Source: Euborellia annulipes (taxonomy: Eukaryota > Arthropoda > Insecta > Dermaptera > Anisolabididae). From it: a stretch of DNA of 64,000 bases. Within the stretch, counting starts at the first letter, position 1; every line of letters begins with the position of its first letter. The position numbers were made by a program, and so were the translations under genes. Positions 10,555 to 21,126 of the stretch are shown in pieces. The stretch is from the NCBI GenBank assembly GCA_023213315.1, contig JAKCPI010009525.1, positions 62,001-126,000 of the forward strand, given 5' to 3'. The notes beneath the pieces were generated by a model. The model saw nothing but the letters and a program-made list of their open reading frames with translations. It did not search any database and was not told where the DNA came from.

Positions 10555-10890
10555 AGACCATTCCCATTCCCATTCCGAACCCAAGAAAATTATTATTACT
10601 ACTATTCCAATCCAGTGCCTGCTTGAGGATTTGTTTCATAGAATAGAAAAATTCCAAAGAATACATAAATATTTCTCTATACATATCCTATGTAATCCTA
10701 TCGTAACTTTAGGAATTAATAACTCAAAAAGTTATAGGAATTTCGGGACCCGAGTATTTTTCCTGGACTCTCCATAATGTCCCCTATAAGACTGCAAAAT
10801 TTCGTCATTCCAACGGAAAGTTGGTCAAACAGAGCGAGACAGACGGACGGACAGACAGACGTACACTCCGCTATTATTATATATAGATTA
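10555..10890 (+). mobile_element. Possible non-LTR retrotransposon 3' end
   Basis: It carries gcaaaatttcgtcattccaa, a gacagacggacggacagac run and a closing attattatatatagatt, the layout of 3' ends of some RTE-like LINEs. It shares attccaatccagtgcctg and cttgaggatttgttt with 58850-58885, showing that part of it is dispersed. Confidence 0.4.
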
Positions 10891-11024
10891 TTTGAATATT
10901 TGAAAAAAGGAGAAAAAAATAATTTTTAATTTTTTTTTTTTTTTTTTTATTTGTTTAAGGTCTTTTTCGGCATCTAACTAATTTGAATACAAGTATTACT
11001 GAAGAAAAAACTAAAAAAAAAAAA

Positions 11025-11128
11025 CACCGAATTCGGTTTTTCGGGAAAAACTCGGTTTCTCGGTTTTTGAAAATTGGCCAAAAAACCGGTTTACCGGTTT
11101 CGGTTTCCACCGGTGTCCAAACCCTAGT
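11025..11128. repeat. Right end of a hAT-like repeat (cggttt-rich)
   Basis: Repeated cggttt and accggttt units lead to a terminus ccggtgtccaaaccctag. Its complement, ctagggtttggacacc, is a common hAT MITE tip. No left end is visible. Confidence 0.4.
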
Positions 11129-11129
11129 T

Positions 11130-12460
11130 ATGCACAGTTAAATTTCTGGCTAGATTTATAATAACTAACCAGAAAAATCTTGAGTATTTTTTTGAAAAAT
11201 TCAAAGCTAATTAAACCCGAGATTCTTGATAAGGTATTTGCTGCTTACAGAAATAACTACACATCATTAAATAATAATAGGAAACGGACTAGAGAACCTG
11301 GGTTGGATTCCCGGGGGTCATGAGTCATTTGGCCCACCTACAAAAAAACATTCAAAAACATTAAGTTTGTCATTTGGGTGGCCTATCTTACAGCTATCAA
11401 ATATTAATATTAATAACTAATTTATACACCCGAGAGAAGAATGAGAAATTTCAGAGTTAAAAAAAATAAATGCTAAAATAAACAATTGAAAAAGTAAAAA
11501 AAATTATCTCTAAGTCCTTTTGAGTTATTGTTTAATCCGACGATAGAATGTTTTGCAGTGGAGCTTTTATAGATAAGATTATTTCTATTAGTGCCACAAA
11601 TATATTTATAAAATGATGAATATAATTTTTCTATGAACAATTTGTTTATGTACCGTATGTAAAGAAAATAATTTTGGAGCTCTGTCAGTTTAAATGGATA
11701 AAAGATTGTTTCTAAGTTCAAAGGTTATTTTTTGAAGGTGTTAGACTTTACAAACCCTAGCTTAAAATTAATAATAATCACTCGGTTATTTAAGTTTGGC
11801 TCAATTTCGAGGCTCCTTCTGAGCAACATACACATATACACACTTGAATTCCTAATTCACTTTGGCTGATTGATGACCTGAACGTCGGTGTGCTTTTTTG
11901 TTGTTCTTGTTGAACAAATTATAAATATATAACTATAAGGAACAGCCAAGTTAGAGATATATGATCACTACTAATAACTATACAACATAATAAATATTTA
12001 ATTATACCTAGACACTTCAAAAGTGAAATAAAAAAAAAAAAAAAAAAAAAAACTAACTAGCTACGAATACATCGAAAAATTATTCAAATTAATTTATAGT
12101 AAATATAAAATTGATAATATAAAATTATAGCGGAGTGGTAAGTGAAAGAGGCACCAACTAATTAATGTGAGATTTATGATGGTGGACCAAAAATCCAATG
12201 ATCATAATATAAATAAATAAATTTACAAGGGAGAATAATATACAAGCTTGATCGACTCTTACATCATTTTATTTTACAGATATTTCACCGGCATGGACAT
12301 CTTCAGTACAAAAATATGATTTGATGGAGAACGCGTGTCAAAATTGAGAAAAAAATATTTTTGAAAGCTGGAGCCAAACGGCCTCTATACGAGAGAGTGT
12401 TTTAAATGCAAGTTTCAAAAGTAACATGAAAAATTTAAATATTCAAGAAACAGCTCAAGG
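11130..12460. other. AT-rich stretch, no gene seen
   Basis: Long A/T tracts with a poly-A run at 12031-12051. No supported frame, RNA or repeat terminus. Confidence 0.5.
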
Positions 12461-12465
12461 AGAAT

Positions 12466-12850
12466 AACATCAATTCCTGAAGGTTTACTATGAAATTAAC
12501 AGATTGTACGTGTAGTTTTTATAATAATTTGAAACAATTATCAGAAATTTTATTTGCAGACGACTGATTGCAATACACAGTTTCGGTCAATCAATGTGAC
12601 TATCATCAGGCCTGGAATATATTGTATAAATATAATATAGGAAATACATTATATTATAATTTCATTCTTTTTTAATTACGAAATCGTTTTTATAAAGTCA
12701 ATTAATTGATCGAAACTGTGTATTGCAATCAATCACAGGCAAATCAAATTTCAGAATAATTGGTTCAAATTATTATAAAAACTGCACGTTGGCCTACAAC
12801 CTGTAAATTTCATTCACTCTTCAAGAATTGGATGGAAAAAAATTTAAACT
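12466..12850. mobile_element. Inverted-repeat element with a hammerhead-like piece
   Basis: The arms 12466-12600 and 12690-12850 are inverted copies (gattgcaatacacagtttcg on the left, cgaaactgtgtattgcaatc on the right; outer parts ttcctgaagg and ttcaagaatt). On the minus strand at 12576-12612 the order cctgatgatagtca, spacer, tgaccgaaac resembles a hammerhead core. No stem I or cleavage triplet can be seen. Confidence 0.6.
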
Positions 12851-13014
12851 CAAACTCAAGGAGTAGGTACTGGAGATATTAATGTGGTGAGTTTTAGGCC
12901 TCTTTAGTACAAAAAAACAATATAATTAAAAAAAAAAAATTATACTTTATTATTTTAAAAGTCTACCAAACAAATGTCGGTTTCGATAGCAGAGGCCTAC
13001 TGCTTATCTTCATC

Positions 13015-13162
13015 CATGGGCGTAACTAGGGGAGTGCCTGGCCCCTTCCAGAAAGCTCCTTCCCCCAAGAAAAATTGAGAAAATATGGGGCTTTCCAGGC
13101 CCACCTGAGGATAGCTGGTCCCATGCGCCCCCCCCCCAGCCAATTCTCTAGTTACGCCCATG
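13015..13162. mobile_element. hAT MITE, 148 bp, exact 8-bp target duplication
   Basis: The termini catgggcgtaactagg and ctagttacgcccatg are inverted copies. The flanks tcttcatc at 13007-13014 and 13163-13170 are identical. It was inserted into the arm of the fold-back element 12882-13502 and is therefore younger than it. Confidence 0.9.
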
Positions 13163-13359
13163 TCTTCATCAGTGATGGTTTATACCCGCAAAGGTTTCTT
13201 ATTTTAATATTTTACAGAATTTAGAAGATTAAGATAAATTTTATTGTAAGTTAATATATTAAAATAGGAAACCTTTCCAGGCATAAACCATCACTGATGA
13301 AGATAAACAATATATTAATACTATCGAAATAGGCATTTGTTTTGTAGACCTTTTAAAAC

Positions 13360-13441
13360 TTTGTGGGGGGTGGGTGGAATTGGGTGGGTTGTGTTGTGGG
13401 GGGTGTTTGGGGGGGGGTGTGTTGGGGGGGGGGGGGGGGGG
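13360..13441 (+). repeat. G-rich tract
   Basis: It has several separate runs of three or more G, ending in a run of nearly 20. The sequence could fold into G-quadruplexes. It interrupts the right arm of the surrounding fold-back element. Confidence 0.85.
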
Positions 13442-13734
13442 TAATAATTTAAAAAAAAATTGTATTGTTTATTGTACTGAAAAGGCCTAAAACTCTCCAC
13501 AAAAAAATATTTAATTAAAATAAATGATATATCAATATATAGGTTAAAAAAATGGCATTTAGTAACACGGAAAATGAATTGTATTTATTATAAACAACGA
13601 TGGGTGTCTGCTAATCACCAATTCTTTGCCCCTAATAATACTTTAGAAAATTTTATTTTATTTGCAAAAAAGTTCAAATTTCTCTGCCCTATAGTAACTC
13701 GCTTAAAGATCATTGACTTTTTTCTGTTAGTTAT

Positions 13735-13760
13735 TAGTCTCTCTCTCTCTCTCTCTCTTA
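13735..13760 (+). repeat. (CT)n microsatellite
   Basis: About ten ct repeats followed by AT-rich sequence. Confidence 0.85.
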
Positions 13761-14276
13761 TTAATTATAAAATGTCTTTCTTTTCTCATGTATGTCAGTG
13801 TGGGCTATTTGTATAATACGTCTGTGTGAGTGTGTAAAATACAATTAATAAGATGATTTATATAACAACGTTAGCTTGTTCAAAGGGAGATAGATATATA
13901 GAAAATGAGAATCAGCTACGCTTTTCAGCTGGTTCTACGTCACTAGGAGTGTGTGTGTGAGTGAAGATTAAACGTTTAGGATAATTAGATTCACAAGCAG
14001 GAACACTGATACTCATTTAAAAGATTACACATCACAAAGTATCTCGCTGCTTATCTTTACACATTATCTCTTATTTTATTAATTAGAACACCATTTTGTG
14101 TTATTATTTATTTTATTTGATGGACTTTAATAAATAAGTGGAGTCATTATTTCTTAGCGGTAATAGAGTGGTTTCAAATAAGCCTTCTCAACCATCAAAA
14201 AATGTCTGATTTATTATCTAAAGAAATCGATCAGATAAAGTGTGTAATATTGTAAATAAGAAGCATCAAAACTCAA

Positions 14277-14316
14277 ATGGGTCGTAAAAATGGGAGGAGT
14301 GGCAAATGGACTCAAG
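14277..14316 (+). CDS. Speculative first coding exon
   Basis: An ATG in the context tcaaATGg opens 13 codons (start MGRKNGRSGKWTQ) and ends at caag|gtaagtt, a close match to the donor consensus. Upstream is a GT/AT-rich non-repeat stretch. I found no second exon and recognise no protein. Chance could produce this arrangement. Confidence 0.15.
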
Positions 14317-14792
14317 GTAAGTTAACAGCATATATGTTATTTTTTTTTTTTTTTTTAGTTTGTGTTGGTTAAATATATATGCTTGGATGTGAATAATAAG
14401 ATGAATGTAGTCATATTCAAAATAAATTATATAATTTTTGCTTCCTTTGGTGAATTTAAGAGAAATTTCATATGTTAAAATAATATAGTATCGATGTTTT
14501 TAAGAATTTTAAATCTGCGAAAGAAAAAGAATAGCAAGGTAGAAAATTAATAAAGAGTATAGAGAATTAAATCCAATGAGGTGTTACTTTGTATTCGATT
14601 AGGTAATGGGGTTAAATAAATTTTTGAGTTCATTCTGATACACTTTTACTTTCTCTTACCTCTATATATATGTTAATATATATAGAGAGAGAAAGTATTG
14701 GTTTCATGTCAAAAATTCGATGCCGAGATTTTGATGGATCTTCACGTTTTGAGGTCCCCTGAATCCAAAAAAGTGGTTTTCGCGACATGGTC

Positions 14793-14794
<2 letters not shown>

Positions 14795-14823
<29 letters not shown>

Positions 14824-14852
14824 CTGTCTGTCTGTCTGTCTGTGTGTGTGTC
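14795..14852 (+). repeat. (GT)n / (TGTC)n microsatellite
   Basis: A run of tg repeats followed by tgtctgtctgtctg, within the left arm of the fold-back element. Confidence 0.9.
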
Positions 14853-15258
14853 TGTGAACAAAATATCTCAAGAACGGAAAGAGCTAGGAGGTTGAAATTT
14901 TATATTCAAGTTAGGCACCCCCATGGGACGTGACACGAAGCTTTTGAACAAAATCGACCAAAGAGTACTAGTACTTTACTGATGCACTTTTTCAGTTTTT
15001 TTTCGATTTTCTCTAAATTTGCTCCAACGATTTTTTTTTAAATTCAAAAATCAATTATTTTTTAGATTCTCAATAAAATGTATATTCTCATTTTGTCATT
15101 GAAATCTTCTGAAGACCGCTTTACTCTTGTACTCCATAGAAAAGATAAGAGAAATGGTTGCCATGGTAACAAAATATAAATATTTTCACATATAAATTTT
15201 ACATCTTGAAAATCGAATATACTGTACTGTCGGAAACTAAATACATGTCGACACAAAA

Positions 15259-15346
15259 AATCTGGTGTGACAAGCACAGTACACAACTTTCGATTACCGA
15301 AGGTAAGAGAAAGTTGTGTGCTGTGCGCCAGTCACACCAGATTTTT
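15259..15346. repeat. Hairpin repeat at the centre of the fold-back element
   Basis: The arms aatctggtgtgacaagcac and ccagtcacaccagatttttt pair, as do acacaactttcgatt and gaaagttgtgtgctg, around a short accgaaggtaag loop. The same hairpin also occurs alone elsewhere in the window. Confidence 0.85.
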
Positions 15347-15754
15347 TCAGTTTTTTCCGGTTTTCTTAAAATTCGCTCCAATGATTTTGATTAAAATTCA
15401 TAAATCAACTCTTTAAAGCCCTCGGGGAATTTTGAGAAAATCGAAAAAAACTGAAAAAGTGAATCAGTAAAGTACTTTTTGGCTGATTTCGTTCAAAAGT
15501 TTCGTTTCACGTCCCAGGGAGGGTATCTAAATTAAATATAAAATTTCAACCTCGTAGCTCTTTTCGTTCTTGAGATATTTTGTTCACAGACAAACAGACA
15601 GACCATGTCGCGAAAATCGCTTTTGAAATCAGGTGACTTCAAAACGTGTATATCCATCAAAATCTCGACATCAAATTTTTGTCATGAATCCAATACTTTA
15701 TCTTTCTATATAGGCCCTATTAACATATATAGAGGTAAGAGAAACTAAAAATAG

Positions 15755-16660
15755 TTTATTTTGTGTAGTTTTTTTTTTTTTTTTTTTTTTTTGTGGGGGT
15801 TAATATAAAAATTAATGATTAATTTATTTTTTTTCTAAATCTGCATCTCTTTCTGAATATTTCGGTGCAAATTTCAGCTTGATATGTTGGAAACAAAGGG
15901 AGATTTATTTTCTAAAAAATATCACTTCAACTAGTCTTAAAGAGGCTTCCCAAGCTCATTTTTTCCTACTTTAAGATGCATCAATCCAAAGAAGAAGAGC
16001 TAACAAAAAAACCAATGATTCAAGAAAATAAAGACAGTCTAGAGAAAAAAAAAATATTTTTATTAATTAAGTTTTCTCATGTGATTATTTCATTGTTTTT
16101 ATTAAAAAGATGGAAATCTCTTCTACAACACAAGTTGCTATAAAAAAATTTTCATAGCCTATAAAAAAAAAACAATGAAATAATCACAAAACAACACTTG
16201 GGGGCCTTAAAAATATTGACTCACTCTTCACCTAAAAAAATTAAATTAAACATTACATTAAATTATCACTAAGCTTAGATATATGAATTTAAAAAAAATT
16301 CACATCACATAAAAAATCCCATTTTCCTGGGTGCCTACAATTAATCAAGAATTATATAATTATTTAAATAATATAATTGAGTGATTCTGTTGTGTATTGT
16401 AAAAAAAAAAAAAAAAAAAAAAAAAACAATGAAATAATCATATAAGAAAACGCATGTTGCTGCTTTAAAATTAACTAAAAAAATAGATGAGATCTATTTC
16501 CTCTGATTTGTATTAGAAAAAAAATAAAAAGATAGTTAATTCGGCAATAAAAAGTGGTTTTGTTTTAGAATTTACTTTTATTTATCTAATCAGATCCTAA
16601 TTAATAATTAATAATTGCCATCAAAAATAAATCATTAGTGATTGAAGTGGTTTAATATAT
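15755..16660. other. AT-rich stretch with a three-copy inverted motif
   Basis: tgtgattatttcattgtttt (16080-16099) is repeated in inverse at 16167-16187 and 16425-16443. Poly-T at 15764-15792 and poly-A at 16399-16425. No gene is supported. Confidence 0.55.
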
Positions 16661-16663
16661 ATA

Positions 16664-17741
16664 GGGGGAGAGGGGTAATGGCGCTCACGGTAGGCGCCAC
16701 CCCTGTAACCGTCAAAAAAACTAGCAAACGCCACGGGGTGAAGTGGGGAGGGGTCCTAAAGGCAACAAGCAAAAGGCTAGCTTGCGTCATGTGACCGTGA
16801 AGTGGTTTCTTCGTTTGTGGCCGCACTGATCTATTTTCGGTGTCGTGTTTTTGTCGATAAGTCCAAAATTTTAATGCTTATTAAATTTTTAATTTTACTT
16901 TTCTGACAATAAAACTATTCTATTCTGTGATAATGTAATCAATTTTCAACAATTGCAAATGTTTTTTTTATTTCAAATTAATTATAAAACTACCGTTTGG
17001 GGTAATCCGCTCATCTGAGCGCCATTACCCCTTAGAAGTTTTCAGACTGTGAAGATGAAGAGCAGCTTTGTGACGATGACAGTGATGATGAGTTGAATGT
17101 GGATGATGAAAATTATAACAAAAGTATTATTTGCGAAGAAATTGGAAAAAATAACGAGTTGTGGTATGTTGTACCATCTGTGGAATGTGGGCTCATGCTA
17201 TGTGTTCAGGGGGGATTGCCAGATGGATATATCTGTGTTTATGTGTCCAAAAATAAAATATTTCTATTTCTAATTTGTGTTACCTCTAATAATAGTAATT
17301 AGTTTATATTATAATTATAATAATTGAAGTTGATTTCAATCGAAGACTTTACTCTATTTGTTATATTGAAAAGGCTAATCTTACGTCAAATGGGAATGAT
17401 TGATGCTAATTTGTGATTGTAGACTTTACTTTTATTGTATAAGATTGATCTCATAAATATTTCTTTAATTAAAATGTATCTTACATGTTATATTCAAAAA
17501 ACATGTTTGAGGTTATTACCCCATGCCTGAGCATTACCCAAAGCAGGGGCAATGCGCTAAACATGTTTTTAAATATTGTTTCCCTACTACTAGTAGGTCA
17601 AAGATATATGCTTTTGGTGTTAAATTGTTGATTACTCGATAATTAAAGTCTTTATTACCCATCTTAATTTGGAATTATAATAAATGATATAAAAGATACA
17701 CCATGTTTTCCTTAAGTGAACGCCATTCCCCCTCTCTCCCC
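16664..17741 (+). mobile_element. pogo/Tigger-like element relic with TA target duplication
   Basis: The ends gggggagaggggtaatggcg (16664 on) and cgccattccccctctctcc (to 17741) are inverted copies flanked by TA (16662-16663, 17742-17743). The motif gcgccattacccc recurs inside (17019-17031; a variant with gcattaccc near 17530), giving subterminal repeats as in the element at 5403-6387. A decayed PHD finger lies at 17042-17250. The catalytic part is gone. Confidence 0.7.
17042..17250 (+). pseudogene. Transposase C-terminal acidic tail and PHD finger, frameshifted
   Basis: An acidic stretch (CEDEEQLCDDDSDDELN) is followed by GKNNELWY. After a frame change, the bases at 17169-17204 encode CTICGMWAHAMC, and after another change DGYIC. 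Together this is the W-x2-C-x2-C-x4-H-x2-C...C pattern of the PHD-type finger found at the C-terminus of insect DDE_1 transposases. At least two shifts break it. Its position inside TIRs with TA flanks supports a transposon origin. It is a relative of the finger at 5752-5968, not an identical copy. Confidence 0.55.
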
Positions 17742-17754
17742 TATAATAAGAACA

Positions 17755-17822
17755 TAACACAACTTTCGATTACCGAAGGTAAGAGAAAGTTGTGTGCTGT
17801 GCGACCAGTCCCACCTGATTTT
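17755..17822. repeat. Hairpin repeat, one end missing
   Basis: acacaactttcgattaccga and the paired gagaaagttgtgtgctgtgc are present. The left outer arm is missing, where the repeat abuts the right end of the pogo-like element. Confidence 0.7.
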
Positions 17823-17824
17823 TG

Positions 17825-18420
17825 TAACTTGGGGACATTTCGGTCGCATTTTCATGTCTTGATCAACTATCATCATTACTTGTTCTCTTTTATTAATGCT
17901 CTGTGAGCACATGCCGAGAACACCAGTCCTTTGTCATCAGTTTATATATACATTTCTGATATGAATGCTGCTAATCATTATTATTTATGACAAGCATTTG
18001 AATAAGCAATCAAGGCTGATGAAGGTCTGTATTTGCAGCCCAAATGTCCCCTAATTGCACAAATATAAAGGGCGATTCATTTGATTTTTTCATTTTATTA
18101 ATATGTTTAAAAGAGCTTAGTGATTAGAGATCCAGAGAATAAAAGAACAAATAATTTAAATAAAAGTAAATTTTCAAATTAGAATACTCTTTTGGGATAA
18201 TTATATCAATCACAGTTCTGTGATTCCTAGTTCAACTAGGAATTAATTTTGGAAAATAGATAAAAAATTAAATTATGAAAATTAGCAATGCACTCATTCA
18301 GTTAATTTAGGTTATATCTTAAAACTAATAAACCCATAAAAATGATTAATTTTGGTTAAAATAAAATGATTATTTATTAGATAAATGGGGATTTAAAAAA
18401 AATAATATTTTAACTACCTG
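17825..18420. other. AT-rich stretch, no gene seen
   Basis: 17826-18060 has more balanced composition but no long frame. The rest is AT-rich. Nothing can be assigned. Confidence 0.4.
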
Positions 18421-18720
18421 ATGTTCATGCTAGCCGATGAGAAGCACCTCGTTTCCTTCAGAGATGTCACTTATTTAAAAACGAAAATATTTAATCACTG
18501 ACACTAATAAAATATACACTTAAACAATTATTAGAACACACACGACCGCAAGAAATAACCGAAATAAAAAAGCACAAAACAACGATAAAGCCCTATTAAC
18601 GTGACTGACATTTGCCAAGGCGGGAGGAGGCAAGTCAGAGGCAAAGAGTATACGTAAAACTTATACTCTTTGGTCAGCTGTGGGCAGGAGATCGAGTTAC
18701 TGCATGCATCAATTCAAAAC
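18416..18720 (-). promoter_or_regulatory. Candidate promoter and 5' exon of a minus-strand gene
   Basis: On the minus strand a GC-richer block (18600-18720, with cctcctcccgccttgg) is followed by AT-rich sequence with an initiator-like gtgtcagtgatt near 18500, then a leader-like run to gctagcATGAACATCAG|gtag (ATG near 18435). The layout resembles an insect core promoter, 5' leader and first donor. An 11-bp inverted pair (caaagagtata...tatactctttg) lies at 18643-18673. No protein can be recognised from four codons. Confidence 0.25.
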
Positions 18721-18935
18721 TTAAATTCAATCGTGATAATTATTTAAGATTTTTTTTTAAGAGTGATTCATAAGTAAATAATTATTTTTTAATTTTATTT
18801 TTTATATTAAATAAATTCCTAAATTATTTTTGCTTATTTTTTTTATTTGAAAATTCAGGAGGGCAATTCAAAATTCAGAAACTCAATTATCCGAATCTTG
18901 AAATAAGCAAACACGAGAAGCCCAAATGTTATATA

Positions 18936-19468
18936 CAGGGCCGCAGACAGACTTGACGGGCCCCGGGGCTACTTAATAATACGGGCCCCCCTCCCCCCAC
19001 CATCAAAGTTTTTTTTAGTATGTAAAAGGCTATTGTGGCCTTCATGCCAAACATTTTTTACACAATTTTTGAAATTTTTTGAAAATTTTACACCGATATC
19101 TGTGTTTTTAGCTACCCTGAGACGTGAAAAATATTATCAAGCTTGCGTTGAACTTAAAGGGCCCGAATTTTTCAAGAAAATGATTTTTTTTATTGAAATA
19201 TTTTAAGATTTGAGGGCCCGAGCCCCTTCAGAAAAAATTTCAAGAAAATCATTTTTTTTTTATTTGAAATTTTAAAATTTGAGCTTAAAGGGCCCGGGCC
19301 CCTGAGGAAAAAAATTTCAAGAAATTGATTTTTTTAATTGAAATTTTAACCATGAAAATTATTTTTTATTAGTATTTTAAGGTTGCAGCGCAAAGGGCTC
19401 GGGCCCCCACAGAGGGCCCGGGCCCCGGGGACTATAGCCCCCCCCGCCCCCCTCTGTCTGCGGCCCTG
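18936..19468. mobile_element. hAT MITE, 533 bp, exact 8-bp target duplication
   Basis: The tips cagggccgcagacaga and tctgtctgcggccctg are perfect inverted copies. The flanks gttatata at 18928-18935 and 19469-19476 are identical and fit the hAT preference (T at position 2, A at position 7). Inside are about four loose repeats, each with a gggcccg block and an AT block containing ttcaagaaaatgatttttt, recalling the array at 48-1480. Confidence 0.92.
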
Positions 19469-19496
19469 GTTATATATTTAATAATTTAGTAATTAA

Positions 19497-20000
19497 TTAC
19501 TTTCTCTTACCCTATATATGAAATATATAGAGTATTGAATTCATGTCAAAAATCGATGTCGAGATTTTGATGGATCTTCACGTTTTGAGGTCCCCTGAAT
19601 CCAAGGCCGTAGCTAGAGGGGGGGGGGGGGAATCAAGGGGGATTGATCCCCCCCGAAATAAAAAAAGATATTTATTTTAGTGCACCCGTCGTTACTTTGT
19701 TGTTATACACAACATAATAGTTAATCAATCACTACAAACAAAATTCTGGTAATGGTTTTCTAATAAATATATATGATAAGTAACACCATTTTATTTATTT
19801 TATTAAAACGATTTTATTATTTTCTACTGTTCCACCAAATCAAACCCCCCCTCCCCCCCCCCCCCCCGAAATTATTTTCTGGCTACGGCCCTGCCTGAAT
19901 CCAAAAAATCTGGTGTGACTGGCGCACAACACACAACTTTCTCTTAACCTTCGGTAATCGAAAGTTGTGTTTTGTGCTTGTCACGCCAGATTTTTTGAAT
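19497..20000. mobile_element. Fold-back element copy, deleted inside and split by a MITE
   Basis: It starts ttactttctcttaccc, carries the left arm with gagattttgatggatcttc, then the MITE at 19602-19893, then resumes at aatccaaaaaatctggtgtg with the hairpin (19906-19995). The remainder of the element is missing. Confidence 0.75.
19602..19893. mobile_element. hAT MITE, 292 bp, exact 8-bp target duplication
   Basis: The tips caaggccgtagctag and ctggctacggccctg are inverted. The flanks cctgaatc at 19594-19601 and 19894-19901 are identical. Poly-G and poly-C tracts sit just inside the two ends. Inserted in the fold-back element 19497-20000. Confidence 0.92.
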
Positions 20001-20680
20001 TCTATTGGTAGTTCAATTACAACTGACTAAATTAGAAAAAAAAAAGTTCAAAAGAGAAAATGAGTAAGAGTAAATGTAAGTTTTTTTTTATAGGTAAATC
20101 GGAAGGCCTATATTAATTAATCAATCCTTACTTCTCTAGAAAATACTGTAGAAACGATAATATAATCTAAGTAAAGATCTCAGATTATTTGTTATTTTTC
20201 TTTCCTTTTTGAGTAATTTCATGCTGTTTGCTCTTTCTTTTTTTAAAGAAATATATCTTCTTCAGAAAGAGTTCACCTTTTAGGTTCAGGTCATCAGCTA
20301 CAAGCACCACAGGCAGTTGACCGTATAAATCTTACTTGTTAGAAAGAATGACCTTTGGGCAATAACCGTATCACTCGTCCCTTCTTCTTGGGATAGGGAG
20401 CCAAAATCAAAGGAGAAAGTTAAGAGAAAGAAAGAGAAAAGGGCGTGGGAAAAAATGACAGTAATTTAAATTAATGCAAAATGGAAATAATCAGAGAAAC
20501 AAAAAAAAAAAAAAAAATTGAAGATGAATAAAAAATAAACCAACGAATAATGGTATAAAGAAGATCTAAATTTAGAGAAAGTTTTTTTTTTTTTTTTTGA
20601 AATATTGCAAAAGTTGCATTGTTTAACTAGTTATCGATTCATTTGAAAATTTATTTTCCTAGTTCAATAACAAATTCAAT
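20000..20680. other. Stretch without supported gene
   Basis: 20270-20400 has mixed composition (ggtcatcagctacaagcacc) but no frame I can defend. The rest is A/T tracts, including poly-A at 20499-20517 and poly-T at 20580-20598. Confidence 0.4.
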
Positions 20681-20824
20681 CTCAGGTGGGGGATGGCCTC
20701 AGGCTAAGAGACTCAAATAAATAAAATTTAGAAAATCCCGAAAGTGTGTGGGGGGGGGGGGGAAGCTTGCTTAAAAAACAAAAAAAATTCATAGAATAAA
20801 CAATTAAGATTGTATAAATAAAGA

Positions 20825-20930
20825 GCCGGAGGTCTGGCAACAGAGAAAAGCAACAGTAATGAAATAATGCCAAGCAGGACAGAAACTTGGGTGGATGGCC
20901 CCAAAAAACTAGAATGTGGAATGACTCATT
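20825..20930. repeat. Dispersed repeat family C, copy 2 (degraded)
   Basis: It shares gtctggcaacagagaaaagc, aatgccaagc and cttgggtggatggcccc with 3335-3478, in the same order. Confidence 0.5.
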
Positions 20931-21126
20931 TATACAAATAATTTATATAATTTATTCAATAAATGACGTCGGTAGTAAGAAAAATTAAAAATAAATAAAT
21001 AAAGTAGAATCTAACTAGAGTCTATCTAGCCTTTTAGACAAAAAAATGAATTTTTTCCTGTGGAATGACCCCTTTCGTAAATGAATAAATACGTGTATTT
21101 TACTTTACATTGTACATGTCTAGTGA

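Larger units (their letters stand above)
12882..13502. mobile_element. Fold-back element interrupted by a MITE and a G-rich tract
   Basis: The outer arms gagttttaggcctctttagta (12888 on) and tactgaaaaggcctaaaact (13475 on) are inverted copies, as are gtctaccaaacaaatg (12961) and the piece ending ttgttttgtagac (near 13350). The inner arms meet around 13225-13265. The left arm contains the MITE at 13015-13162. The right arm contains a G-rich expansion at 13360-13441 that has no counterpart on the left. Confidence 0.75.
14644..15750. mobile_element. Complete fold-back element with ttactttctcttacc tips
   Basis: Terminal ttactttctcttacc and ggtaagagaaac are inverted. Inside, the left arm (atgccgagattttgatgg, cttttgaacaaaatcgacc, aagagtactagtactttac) is mirrored by the right arm (cttttcgttcttgagatatt, ccatcaaaatctcgacatc). 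The two halves join at the 88-bp hairpin at 15259-15346. A (GT)n run at 14795-14850 has expanded in the left arm. Other copies: 19497-20000, 28081-28176, 32200-32526, 45587-46490, 59095-59470 and 61478-62306. No transposase is encoded. Confidence 0.85.

Noticed and set aside
11870..11892. ctgattgatgacctgaacgtcgg-like string resembling hammerhead boxes
   Set aside because: No stem II or stem I pairing can be drawn, and the boxes are too close together.
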